NCBI RefSeq assembly: GCF_002362255.1
Contig: NZ_LPVV01000006.1
Location: 1-64,000 of the forward strand
Reading direction: 5' to 3'
From: Microbacterium sp. SZ1
Lineage (GTDB): Bacteria; Actinomycetota; Actinomycetes; Actinomycetales; Microbacteriaceae
DNA: 64,000 bases
The notes below the pieces were generated by a model, which worked only from the letters and a program-made list of their open reading frames with translations, ran no database searches and was not told the DNA's origin. This document shows positions 45,640 to 54,471 of the stretch, one piece after another. How positions within the stretch are numbered: the stretch's first letter is position 1; the number at the start of each line of letters is the position of its first letter. Position numbers and translations under genes: made by a program.

Positions 45640-47421
45640 TCACACCGTGCTCGCGACCACCTGCACGGCCTCGGTGCGCGGCGACGTCGGCAGGTACATC
45701 CGGAACTCCGTGCCGACGCCCTCCTTGCTCGTGACGTCCATCGACCCGCCGTGCGCGAGCACGATCGCCCGCGTGATCGTGAGCCCCAGGCCCACCCCGG
45801 GCACAGCGTTGCGCGTCGCCGTCGATGCGCGGAAGAAGCGGGTGAACAGCATCCCCTGCTCGTCTTCGGGGATGCCGAGCCCCGTGTCGCGGACGGCGAG
45901 CTCGACGCCGCCGTCGCGTTCACGGACGGAGGCGGTGACCCAGCCTCCGGACGGCGTGAACTTGACTGCGTTCGAAAGGAGATTGTCGAGCGCCTGTCCG
46001 ATGCGGCCGGGGTCGGCGATCGCGCGCACCGGTGTCGACGGAGTCTCCGCCACGAGCTCGACCCCTTCCCGCTGCGCGTGCGGCCCCGACGAGGCCACCG
46101 CGTTCCGCACGATCTCCGCGAGGTCGATCTCCGAGCGATCCAGCGGGAAGCGCCCCGACTCGACCTGGGCGGTGAAGAGCAGGTCGCCGACGAGGGTCAG
46201 CAGCCGCTGGGCGTTGCGCTCGATGATGCCGACGAACTCCTCCTGCTCCTCGGACAGCGGCTGCCCGGGGTCGTTGCGCAGCAGGTCGAGGAATCCGATG
46301 ATCGCGCTCAACGGCGTCCGCAGCTCGTGCGAGATCATCCCGACGAACTCGTCCTTCATGCGCGCGACCTCGACGGCGCGCGTCTCGTCGGTGAGCACCA
46401 GCAGATACCCCTGCGTCTCGCCGGTCGCGTCGCGACGCGGGCTGACGGTGACGCGGGCGGGGACCACGGTGCCGCCGGCCGTCGTGACGTCGATATCGCC
46501 CTCGATACTGCGCTCGGCCTCGGCTCTCGCGAAGAGCGCCTTGATGCCTGAGGGGAGGTCGGCCTCCGCCGCCGCGCACGGGGCGTCGCCGACGAGCTGC
46601 GTGAGCGCCGACACCGTGAAGAAGCGGTCGATGCGCACATCGTCGTGGGCCTCCTGGACCGACAGCCCCAGAAGTCGCACGGCGCCGGGATTCCACTCGG
46701 TCACGCGGCCGGTCAGATCGACCGCCACGACGGCCTGCACCGTGATCGACGCCCAGAGGCTCTGGAACGAGTCGAGCAGCTGACGATATTCGCGCTCCTT
46801 CTCCTGAAGTCGTTCGAGCACCAGCACGTTCTCGCTGAGCGCCGACGTCCGTTCGGCGACGAGCATCTCCGCCTGCTGCACGCGGAGGCGCTGCTGGCGG
46901 GAGAGCTCGTTGACGACCGCCGCGAGCGCGGAGAACACGAGCGGACCGACCACGCCGCGCAGCCAGTCGACCGAACTGCTCGGCGGCTCGGTGATGTACG
47001 GCATGAGCAGGGCGAACGAGGTCAGGGCGCCGACCGCGAACACGTAGCGGATGCCGGGGGCCGCGGCGATCCACACCACCGGAAGAAGCACGAGCGAGGT
47101 GAAGACCGATGTCGGTCCGCCGGTGCCCGCGCGGAAGAGACCGAGTCCGACGATGTCGATCATCGGGATGATGAGCACGATCCATCCGTCGTACACGCGG
47201 CGGGCGCTGAGGATGCCGGCGTGCACGGTCGCGAACAGCACGAGCAGCAGACCTGCCAGAGCGGCGTGGAAGTCAGTGAAGGGCAGGTCGGGGTGCAGCC
47301 AGCTGAACACGGCGGCGAGCGCGGCCGCGATCGCGGTCGGCGCCTGTTTGATCAACGGGCTCGGGTTGTCGAAGATCCCGTACCAGCTGTTCTCCGCCCG
47401 GCGGAGAGGCGTCGCGTTCAC
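45640..47421 (-). CDS. membrane sensor histidine kinase with PAS domain
   Basis: A 593-residue kinase. Six or so TM segments (about 28-172) carry no large outer domain, so it may sense the membrane itself. A coiled coil (about 173-215) leads to a PAS domain (about 216-350, VDLTGRVTEWNPGAVRLLG). The dimerisation/phosphoacceptor site His365 lies in ISHELRTP, and the ATPase region shows NLLSNAVKF, DTGLGIPEDE and GVGLGLTI. It is the last gene of the cluster, and its GTG overlaps the receiver stop (GTGA). Likely partners are the lone receiver next door and the REC domain of the deacetylase fusion. No DNA-binding output protein is in the locus. Confidence 0.93.
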   Translation of the reverse strand: MNATPLRRAENSWYGIFDNPSPLIKQAPTAIAAALAAVFSWLHPDLPFTDFHAALAGLLLVLFATVHAGILSARRVYDGWIVLIIPMIDIVGLGLFRAGTGGPTSVFTSLVLLPVVWIAAAPGIRYVFAVGALTSFALLMPYITEPPSSSVDWLRGVVGPLVFSALAAVVNELSRQQRLRVQQAEMLVAERTSALSENVLVLERLQEKEREYRQLLDSFQSLWASITVQAVVAVDLTGRVTEWNPGAVRLLGLSVQEAHDDVRIDRFFTVSALTQLVGDAPCAAAEADLPSGIKALFARAEAERSIEGDIDVTTAGGTVVPARVTVSPRRDATGETQGYLLVLTDETRAVEVARMKDEFVGMISHELRTPLSAIIGFLDLLRNDPGQPLSEEQEEFVGIIERNAQRLLTLVGDLLFTAQVESGRFPLDRSEIDLAEIVRNAVASSGPHAQREGVELVAETPSTPVRAIADPGRIGQALDNLLSNAVKFTPSGGWVTASVRERDGGVELAVRDTGLGIPEDEQGMLFTRFFRASTATRNAVPGVGLGLTITRAIVLAHGGSMDVTSKEGVGTEFRMYLPTSPRTEAVQVVASTV

Positions 47422-47768
47422 CGCGCGACCCCTCGGAGGATGCCGCGGAGGTCGGCTCCGACGATCGGCTTCGGCAGCGCGGCATCCGCCTCCGGATAGT
47501 CCGACGCGTCCAGCACCGAACTCACGATGAGGAAGCACTCGGGGAATCGCGTCCGCACGAGCCGGGCGCACTCGGCTCCCGTGATGCCGGGGAGCAGGAG
47601 GTCGACGACGGCCACGGCGGGAGAGATCGTGTCGAACGCGGCGATGGCGCTCTCGGCATCCGCCGCGGCGAAGACGTCGAATCCCTCCCGGTCGAGGTGG
47701 CGGCGCAGGAGTGCCGTCTGGTCGGCGCTGTCTTCGACCACGAGCGCGAGCGGCCGCCCGTTCGTCAC
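47418..47768 (-). CDS. single-domain response regulator
   Basis: A 116-residue receiver domain without output domain. Phospho-acceptor Asp56 lies in AVVDLLLPG, acidic Glu12-Asp13 in VVEDSAD, and Lys in ALPKPI; an SS pair replaces the usual Thr site (LIVSSVLDASD). Translation starts at GTG (47768), which overlaps the stop of the 46-residue peptide, and the stop overlaps the kinase start. Such lone receivers relay phosphate or bind partners directly; here it could link the kinase to the REC-PIG-L enzyme. Confidence 0.9.
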   Translation of the reverse strand: MTNGRPLALVVEDSADQTALLRRHLDREGFDVFAAADAESAIAAFDTISPAVAVVDLLLPGITGAECARLVRTRFPECFLIVSSVLDASDYPEADAALPKPIVGADLRGILRGVAR

Positions 47769-47905
47769 AGCAGCAGCTCCCGCACGATCACCACGACCAC
47801 GACGACGGCCAGTGAGAGGAGCGCCTGCCACACGAGGCGTCGCTCGCGCCGGGCATCCGTCGTGATCTCCTGCTCCTCCTCCGCGCGTGTGAGTGCATCG
47901 CTCAT
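47765..47905 (-). CDS. 46-residue single-pass membrane peptide
   Basis: A charged N-terminal half (ALTRAEEEQEITTDARRERR) is followed by one TM helix ending VVVVVVIVRELLL. The ATG at 47905 overlaps the glycosyltransferase stop (ATGA), and its stop overlaps the receiver start (GTGA). That tight packing argues it is translated. It is too short for family assignment. A small partner subunit of the glycosyltransferase or of the kinase is a reasonable guess. Confidence 0.7.
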   Translation of the reverse strand: MSDALTRAEEEQEITTDARRERRLVWQALLSLAVVVVVVIVRELLL

Positions 47906-49389
47906 GACTCGACCCGTCCGACCTTCTCGGTCTTGATCCATGCGGCGTCGGCGCGACGCCACTCCTTGATGTAGGAGTCCACGGTGATGGCGCACAGCAG
48001 CGAGCCGTATCCGCAGACGTAGAGCAGGAGTCCGGCGAAGAACCGCCCACCGGGGAGCTTCTCGACTGCACGGGCGAGCCAGATGCCGAGCATCGAGATC
48101 GGCCCCCACAGGTAGAAGCCGATCGCCCAGAGGATGCGCGTCTCGTCGTCGAGCGGGAGCCCGAGCGCGGCGAGCCCGTCTTCGAAGAGGCGCGGGAACA
48201 GCGCGATAGCCATGAGGAGGAGCGCTCCGATTCCCGGGAACATGAGCGCCTCCCGCCAGGACTGGCGGCCGATCCGCGGATCGAGCTGCACCGCGAACAG
48301 CATCGAGAACAGGTAGATGCACGCGGCGGAGATCCACATGAAGCGGAACACGAACTCCGCGATGTCGCTGTGCAGGAGCAGCAGCGCGAGCATCCCCGCC
48401 GCGGCGAGCAGCATGAACGCGGGCAGCAGCAGGATCGTGAACCACGCGAGGCCGAAGGCGAAGCTCCCGAGGTTGTGCTGGTCGCTCGGGCGAAACCACA
48501 GCCGCTTGTAGATCGACGTGAGCTGCACGTTCCCGCGCGCCCAGCGCAGGCGCTGTTTCCAGAGCGAGTCGATCGTGCGTGGCTCCTCCGCGAGTACGAC
48601 GGCATGGGGCTCGAAGATCATGCTGCGGCCCTTGAGCTGCCCCTCGAACGTCGTCATCGTGTCCTCGGCGAGGGTGCCGGTGGGGATGCGTCCGCCGATC
48701 GCCTCGAGGTTCGCGCGCGAGTGCAGCTGCGCCCCTCCGGCGAGGCACGCGACCGCGCCGCCGACGTTCTGCGTGCGCCGAGCCGACAGCTGTCCGATGA
48801 CGTACTCGATCGCGATGAACCGGGTCAGATAGTTGCGGTCGCGGCTGCCCTCGGCGATGTAGGCGGTGACCGCGCCGACCTTCTCGTCTGCGAGGTGGCG
48901 GCTGAGCTTGCGCAGCGAGTCGCGCGCGAAGATCACGTCGGCGTCCATGATGAGCACGGCCTCGGTCCACTCATCCGCGAGCACGACGTCGAGACCGTGA
49001 TTGAGCGTGTGCGCCTTGCCCTGCCCACCCTGCTCGCGGCGCAGATGCACCACGCGGCCGGGGTGGGCCTCGATCTTCGCCGCCACGACCGCCGGGGTGT
49101 CATCGGTCGAGGCATCGTCGATCACGAAGACCCGGAGCCGGTCGGCCGGGTATTCCAGCTGCAGCAGCCGCTCGATCGCCGGACCGAGCACGAGCGCCTC
49201 GTTCCACGCCGGGATGAGCACGGCGATGCGGGGATGATGCGGAGCGGCCTTGCCGTAGTGGTTGCGGAACGCGTGCACGGGCAGCAGGAGGAACTGCAGC
49301 CCGGTGTTGATCACCGGCAGCGTGCCGACGAGCACGCAGAGGATGAGCACGACGACCAGAGCTGTCTCGGCGGGGTTGAGGACGGGCAT
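47902..49389 (-). CDS. processive family-2 glycosyltransferase
   Basis: A 495-residue membrane glycosyltransferase. One or two TM at the N-terminus are followed by a cytoplasmic GT-A domain (IAVLIPAWNEA, VIDDASTDDT, acceptor DxD in IMDADVIF, EDTMTTFEGQL) with the processive QxxRW motif as QRLRW, then about five TM segments. The layout is that of PgaC/NodC/hyaluronan-synthase-like enzymes that build and export a polysaccharide. It is coupled to the PHP gene (TGATG). Together with a PIG-L deacetylase in the same operon, an N-acetyl-amino-sugar polymer is the most natural product (inference). Confidence 0.9.
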   Translation of the reverse strand: MPVLNPAETALVVVLILCVLVGTLPVINTGLQFLLLPVHAFRNHYGKAAPHHPRIAVLIPAWNEALVLGPAIERLLQLEYPADRLRVFVIDDASTDDTPAVVAAKIEAHPGRVVHLRREQGGQGKAHTLNHGLDVVLADEWTEAVLIMDADVIFARDSLRKLSRHLADEKVGAVTAYIAEGSRDRNYLTRFIAIEYVIGQLSARRTQNVGGAVACLAGGAQLHSRANLEAIGGRIPTGTLAEDTMTTFEGQLKGRSMIFEPHAVVLAEEPRTIDSLWKQRLRWARGNVQLTSIYKRLWFRPSDQHNLGSFAFGLAWFTILLLPAFMLLAAAGMLALLLLHSDIAEFVFRFMWISAACIYLFSMLFAVQLDPRIGRQSWREALMFPGIGALLLMAIALFPRLFEDGLAALGLPLDDETRILWAIGFYLWGPISMLGIWLARAVEKLPGGRFFAGLLLYVCGYGSLLCAITVDSYIKEWRRADAAWIKTEKVGRVES

Positions 49390-50099
49390 CAGACGCTCCG
49401 CCCGTCGAGGAGGGCGACGACGCCGTCGTAGCGACCCACGTCGGAGGCCTCATGGCTGTCGGTCGAGGCGACGACGACAGCTCCGGCATCCCGCAGCGCG
49501 TCGAGCAGCGCGCCGCCCGGGCAGCCCCATTTCTCGTTGACCTCGACGAGGGTGTCGGTCTCGGCTGCCGTGCGCGCCCAGCTCGCGATCCGCTCGGACC
49601 CGAGATCGTTCTCCGTCAGACCGATCTTCGGCAGGATCGAGAAGCAGTGCGCCAGCTGGTTGCCCGGGTGCCGCGTCATCGAGGCGTTCAGGGCGCTCAC
49701 GAGCTGATCGAGGACGTCGTCCGCCGCCCAGCCGGCTGAGATGCGCTCGCGCACCGCGGTCGGCCCGAGCGGACCGTCTTCGCCGGGGAACTGGTGGTCC
49801 GCGATGAGGATGCGGTCGATCCCGTCCGGGAGGAGGGGGATGTCGAGCTCGCCCGCGGCGTCGAGGATCTTCGCCTCCACGCCGGTGAGCACGTCGAGGC
49901 CGTCCGGCACGCGCAGCGCCCGGACAGCGGCGAGGTACTCGGGCACCCAGGCGGTGTCGCGCCGCACGTGGTCGACGAGTCGGAGAGTCGTCAGCCCCCG
50001 TTCGGCGGCCGCCGCGACGTTCTCCTCGAGGGTCGACACGGCGTCGTCCGAGAACGTGGAGTGCACGTGGTGGTCGCCGCGAAGCAGGTCGTGGATCAC
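49389..50099 (-). CDS. PHP-domain metal-dependent phosphoesterase
   Basis: A 236-residue PHP domain. Metal ligands are visible: HHVHST at 10-15 (HxH), VDHVRR, VEAKI, ADHQF and the closing STDSHE. This is close to histidinol-phosphatase-like PHP proteins in length. GTG 50099 overlaps the ATP-grasp stop (GTGA), and the stop overlaps the glycosyltransferase ATG (TGATG). It would hydrolyse a phosphate ester, perhaps of a sugar intermediate; substrate unknown. Confidence 0.88.
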   Translation of the reverse strand: MIHDLLRGDHHVHSTFSDDAVSTLEENVAAAAERGLTTLRLVDHVRRDTAWVPEYLAAVRALRVPDGLDVLTGVEAKILDAAGELDIPLLPDGIDRILIADHQFPGEDGPLGPTAVRERISAGWAADDVLDQLVSALNASMTRHPGNQLAHCFSILPKIGLTENDLGSERIASWARTAAETDTLVEVNEKWGCPGGALLDALRDAGAVVVASTDSHEASDVGRYDGVVALLDGRSV

Positions 50100-51085
50100 A
50101 GCTCGTCCTGGTGGCCGGCATGATCGGAGACGAGCACCTCGTCGACCTCGACGATGACGTCTTCGAGGAAGCGCACGGATGCGAGTTCCCGGAACGGCAC
50201 GGATGCGGGGATCTCGACTCCGAGGAACAGATCGGCCACGAGCGAGGGTATGTCGACGCCGGCCGCGATCGTCAGCGGCAGCGCGCCGGGGAACCGCGGG
50301 TTCACCTCGAGCAGCATCGCGCGTCCAGAGCGGTCGCGTCGCAACTGCACGTTCGCGACGCCGACGAGTCCGATGGCCTCCGCGACGGCGGTCGCGGTCT
50401 GTTCGAGCTCCTCGTCGTGCACCGTGCGGCCGGCGATGGCGACGCCCGAGTCGACGCGCGCGCGGGTGCGCGGCACCGCGGCGACGACACGACCCGAGGC
50501 ATCGGCGAGCACGTCGACCGAGTACTCCTCGCCGGGGAGGAACTCCTGCACGATCAATCCCTCGTCGACCGGCAGGGCTTCGAGCGCCGCACGGTCGGGG
50601 ATGAGGCGGATGCCGCGACTTCCCGCCCCCTGGCGAGGCTTGGCGAAAACGGGGAACTCCCACTCGGCGGCCAGCGCCTCGGGCCCTGCGAGCAGCGAAC
50701 GAGGGCTGCGCCCGGTCGATGCGCACCGCTTCGCGAGCACGTACTTGTCGAGTGCGGCGTGCAGCGTGTCCTCGGAGGGGGCGGCGAGCACGGCCGGAGC
50801 GAGCTCGTCGCGCCGGCCCGCGAGAGCTGTGAGCTCGACGTCGACCGTGGAGATCACGAGATCGAGTCGGTCGTCGCGCACCATCCGGGCGATCGCGGGG
50901 ACGAAGTCGTCGTCCCGCCCGGGTGGGACGAGTCGTCGCCGCTCGGGCGGGACGAGGTAGATGCCGCTGGCCCACCCGTCCATGTCGGCGGCGAACACCG
51001 TGAGGTCGTCGCGGCGGAGCAGTGAGCGGATCACCGCGACGCCGGCGGGGCCACCGGCACCGGTGACGAGGATGCGGGCGGTCAT
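50096..51085 (-). CDS. ATP-grasp domain protein (CarB-like ligase)
   Basis: A 329-residue ligase. It has an N-terminal Rossmann-like pre-ATP-grasp domain (ILVTGAGGPAGVAVIRSLL), central ATP-grasp subdomain (FPVFAKPRQGAGSRGI, VQEFLPGEEYSVDV) and Mg-binding end (MLLEVNPRFPG). ATP-grasp enzymes join a carboxylate, through an acyl phosphate, to an amine or thiol. In surface-polymer loci they often add amino acids to sugars. AGGAGG precedes the ATG at 51085, which overlaps the stop of the REC-PIG-L gene. Confidence 0.88.
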   Translation of the reverse strand: MTARILVTGAGGPAGVAVIRSLLRRDDLTVFAADMDGWASGIYLVPPERRRLVPPGRDDDFVPAIARMVRDDRLDLVISTVDVELTALAGRRDELAPAVLAAPSEDTLHAALDKYVLAKRCASTGRSPRSLLAGPEALAAEWEFPVFAKPRQGAGSRGIRLIPDRAALEALPVDEGLIVQEFLPGEEYSVDVLADASGRVVAAVPRTRARVDSGVAIAGRTVHDEELEQTATAVAEAIGLVGVANVQLRRDRSGRAMLLEVNPRFPGALPLTIAAGVDIPSLVADLFLGVEIPASVPFRELASVRFLEDVIVEVDEVLVSDHAGHQDEL

Positions 51086-52128
51086 CAACCCTCCTGCCTG
51101 GTGAGTTCGTGGGCTCCTATGAATTCAGCCGTCTCGCGCACGACTTCGAGCGGCTCGACGGCCGCTCCCCCTCCGAAGCGGGACCAGTAGCGCGCGGTCG
51201 CGGTGACGAAGCCGGGGTCGAGGTAGTCGCGCGTCGCGGTCTGAGAGGCGAAGCACTCGAGCAGCTGCAGCTTCTCTCCCAGGTAGTCGTCGATGCGCAC
51301 GAACCGCGTGGGACGGAAGTCGATCGTCGCAGACGGGCTCTGATAGCAGGCGACCGTGCCGACACGTCGCGTGGCGACGAGCGTCGCCTCGCTGACGGCT
51401 CGGTGATCCTGGTGACGATCGTGCTCGGAGTGCGTGTAGACGATGGTCGGCTGCACCTCGTTCACGACCTCTTCGATGAGCCGGACGGTGGTTCCGCCGC
51501 CGGAGATCTCGGTGTCGATGAGGTCTTTGAGGAAGAGGCGGGCGCCCAGCCGATCGGCCGAGGCGAGCGACTCGTGCTGCCGGCTGTCGGCGTCGCCTCC
51601 GCGCGAGCCGCGCGACAGCGTGAGGATCGTGACGGAGTCGCCGGCGCGGGCGTGCGCCGCGAGGATGCCGCCGACGCCGATCTCCACGTCGTCGGGGTGC
51701 GCGCCGATCGCGAGCACGACCTGCTTCGCGCGGCTGGCGGTCCGGCGAGCGCGGCCCTCCGCAGCGAGCCGCGTGACGGCCTCGACGAGTCGTACGTTGT
51801 CGAGGGGCTTGGTGAGGAACTCGTCGGCCTGAGCGCGGAGCGCTGAGACGGCGTACTCGACCGAGACGTGCGCGGTCATCACGATGACGGGCACGACGGG
51901 GTCGCGGCGTCGCAGCTCGGCGACGAGTTCGAGGCCGTCGAGGCCCGGCATCTCGATGTCGGTGACCACCACGTCGGGTTCGAACTCGGCGATGCGCTCG
52001 ACGGCGGTCAACCCGTCGCCGGCGGTGAGCACGACGCAGCCCGCTCGGCGTTCGAGCACCGTCTTGACCAGCAGAGCGACGTCGGGATCGTCGTCGACGA
52101 CGAGGACGCGGGGTGCATCGTCAGACAT
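51085..52128 (-). CDS. response-regulator receiver fused to PIG-L/LmbE deacetylase
   Basis: A 347-residue two-domain protein. Residues 5-120 are a receiver: Asp13-Asp14 (VVDDDPD), phospho-acceptor Asp57 (VVTDIEMPG), Thr in VMTAHV and Lys in TKPLD. From about 135 it is a PIG-L deacetylase with Zn motif AHPDDVEIG and the second motif HSEHDRHQDH. There is no frame break between them; the linker is 15-20 residues. PIG-L enzymes remove N-acetyl groups from amino sugars, so phosphorylation could switch a deacetylase directly. The ATG at 52128 follows GGAGAG by about 8 bases. It is the first gene of the cluster. Confidence 0.92.
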   Translation of the reverse strand: MSDDAPRVLVVDDDPDVALLVKTVLERRAGCVVLTAGDGLTAVERIAEFEPDVVVTDIEMPGLDGLELVAELRRRDPVVPVIVMTAHVSVEYAVSALRAQADEFLTKPLDNVRLVEAVTRLAAEGRARRTASRAKQVVLAIGAHPDDVEIGVGGILAAHARAGDSVTILTLSRGSRGGDADSRQHESLASADRLGARLFLKDLIDTEISGGGTTVRLIEEVVNEVQPTIVYTHSEHDRHQDHRAVSEATLVATRRVGTVACYQSPSATIDFRPTRFVRIDDYLGEKLQLLECFASQTATRDYLDPGFVTATARYWSRFGGGAAVEPLEVVRETAEFIGAHELTRQEG

Positions 52129-52223
52129 ATGCGGCTCTCCATGGGGATGTCCCCTGCCGGCGGGGACCGGCGATGCGCCACCGGAGGCCTTCTCCACCGG
52201 AAGCCCGAGGGGAAGTCGAGCGA

Positions 52224-52254
52224 GTATCCCTAAATATTGGCATATCAGGGATGC
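52224..52254. promoter_or_regulatory. AT-rich inverted repeat upstream of the cluster
   Basis: GTATCCCT (52224-52231) and AGGGATGC (52247-52254) are inverted arms with one mismatch around the AT-rich centre AAATATTGGCATATC. The stretch stands out in a GC-rich neighbourhood and lies about 100 bases before the first gene of the cluster. It is probably a promoter/operator; no exact -35/-10 pair is convincing. Confidence 0.45.
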
Positions 52255-52300
52255 GGGGGCGTCATCGCCCCGCGGCATCCCGCCTCATCCGCGGGCGGGT

Positions 52301-52615
52301 TCAGGATGCCGCGCGCGCCGCGCGCTTCTCCTGCTGGTAGACGCGGATCGCCTCGTACCGCTCGGCGGACCGCGCACGCCGCTTGTCAGCCTCTTGCTCG
52401 CGGTTCTTGGGAGGAGCCGGGGTCACGAGACCGTCGATGAGCTCCCTCGTCGCACGGGCGATCTCTTCGACGGCACGATCGAACACCTCCCGGTTCGCGC
52501 GGGACGGGGCGTTCGACCCCGAGATCTTGCGCACGAACTGCAGCGCGGCGTCATGGCATTCGTCGTCGGTGGCGGCCGGCTCGAGGTTGTTCAGGGGAAC
52601 GATGTTGCGGCACAT
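52301..52615 (-). CDS. DUF2277 family protein
   Basis: A 104-residue protein of the DUF2277 family, recognisable from the conserved opening MCRNIVPLNNLEP-ATDDE followed by AALQFVRKISG. It is helical, with a Lys/Arg-rich C-terminus. Function is unknown. TAGCGT (52627-52622) stands exactly 6 bases before the ATG, so a leaderless transcript is likely. It lies between guaB and the cluster and is transcribed in the same direction, but the gap to the cluster is about 170 bases. Confidence 0.88.
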   Translation of the reverse strand: MCRNIVPLNNLEPAATDDECHDAALQFVRKISGSNAPSRANREVFDRAVEEIARATRELIDGLVTPAPPKNREQEADKRRARSAERYEAIRVYQQEKRAARAAS

Positions 52616-52645
52616 ACCGGCACGCTACGCCGCGGTGTCGACATG

Positions 52646-52681
52646 CGGAAGGGGCGGATGCCGCAGCATCCGCCCCTTCCG
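52646..52681. terminator. perfect 16-bp hairpin after guaB
   Basis: Arms 52646-52661 and 52666-52681 are perfectly complementary around CGCA. The GGGGCGGATGC core is shared with hairpins at 5661 and 58581. Confidence 0.75.
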
Positions 52682-52704
52682 ACGAGCATCGTCGATCCGC
52701 GCGC

Positions 52705-54354
<1,650 letters not shown>

Positions 54355-54375
54355 TCACTGTGAGCAGATCGTGCC

Positions 54376-54405
54376 TTGGTCGAAACAGAGCCGACACATT
54401 ACGCT
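54376..54405 (+). promoter_or_regulatory. promoter of the liv transporter operon
   Basis: TTGGTC, an 18-base spacer and TACGCT lie about 67 bases before the livH start. The 264-base gap between guaB and livH also contains a weak hairpin (GTGCTCAC/GTGAGCA, about 54350-54366). Confidence 0.4.
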
Positions 54406-54471
54406 CATACCGTCGTACATCAAGGCCGATGAACACCCTGTCTTGGTCTGTGTACTGGACTGGGAGGTTCT

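Noticed and set aside
47422-47571. Extended N-terminus of the histidine kinase
   Set aside because: The extra 50 residues are translated from inside the receiver gene; GTG 47421 with the GTGA overlap fits the pattern of the cluster.
51085-51085. PIG-L gene as part of mycothiol or bacillithiol synthesis
   Set aside because: No mshA, mshC or mshD-like genes nearby, and the receiver fusion and processive GT2 point elsewhere.
51085-52128. REC-PIG-L as an artefact of a frameshift joining two genes
   Set aside because: One continuous frame, both domains with all key residues, and a short linker without stop or start signals.
52129-52278. Longer start for the REC-PIG-L gene (adds about 50 residues)
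   Set aside because: The added residues are not part of a receiver fold and would cross the AT-rich control element; ATG 52128 has a ribosome site and places the receiver correctly.
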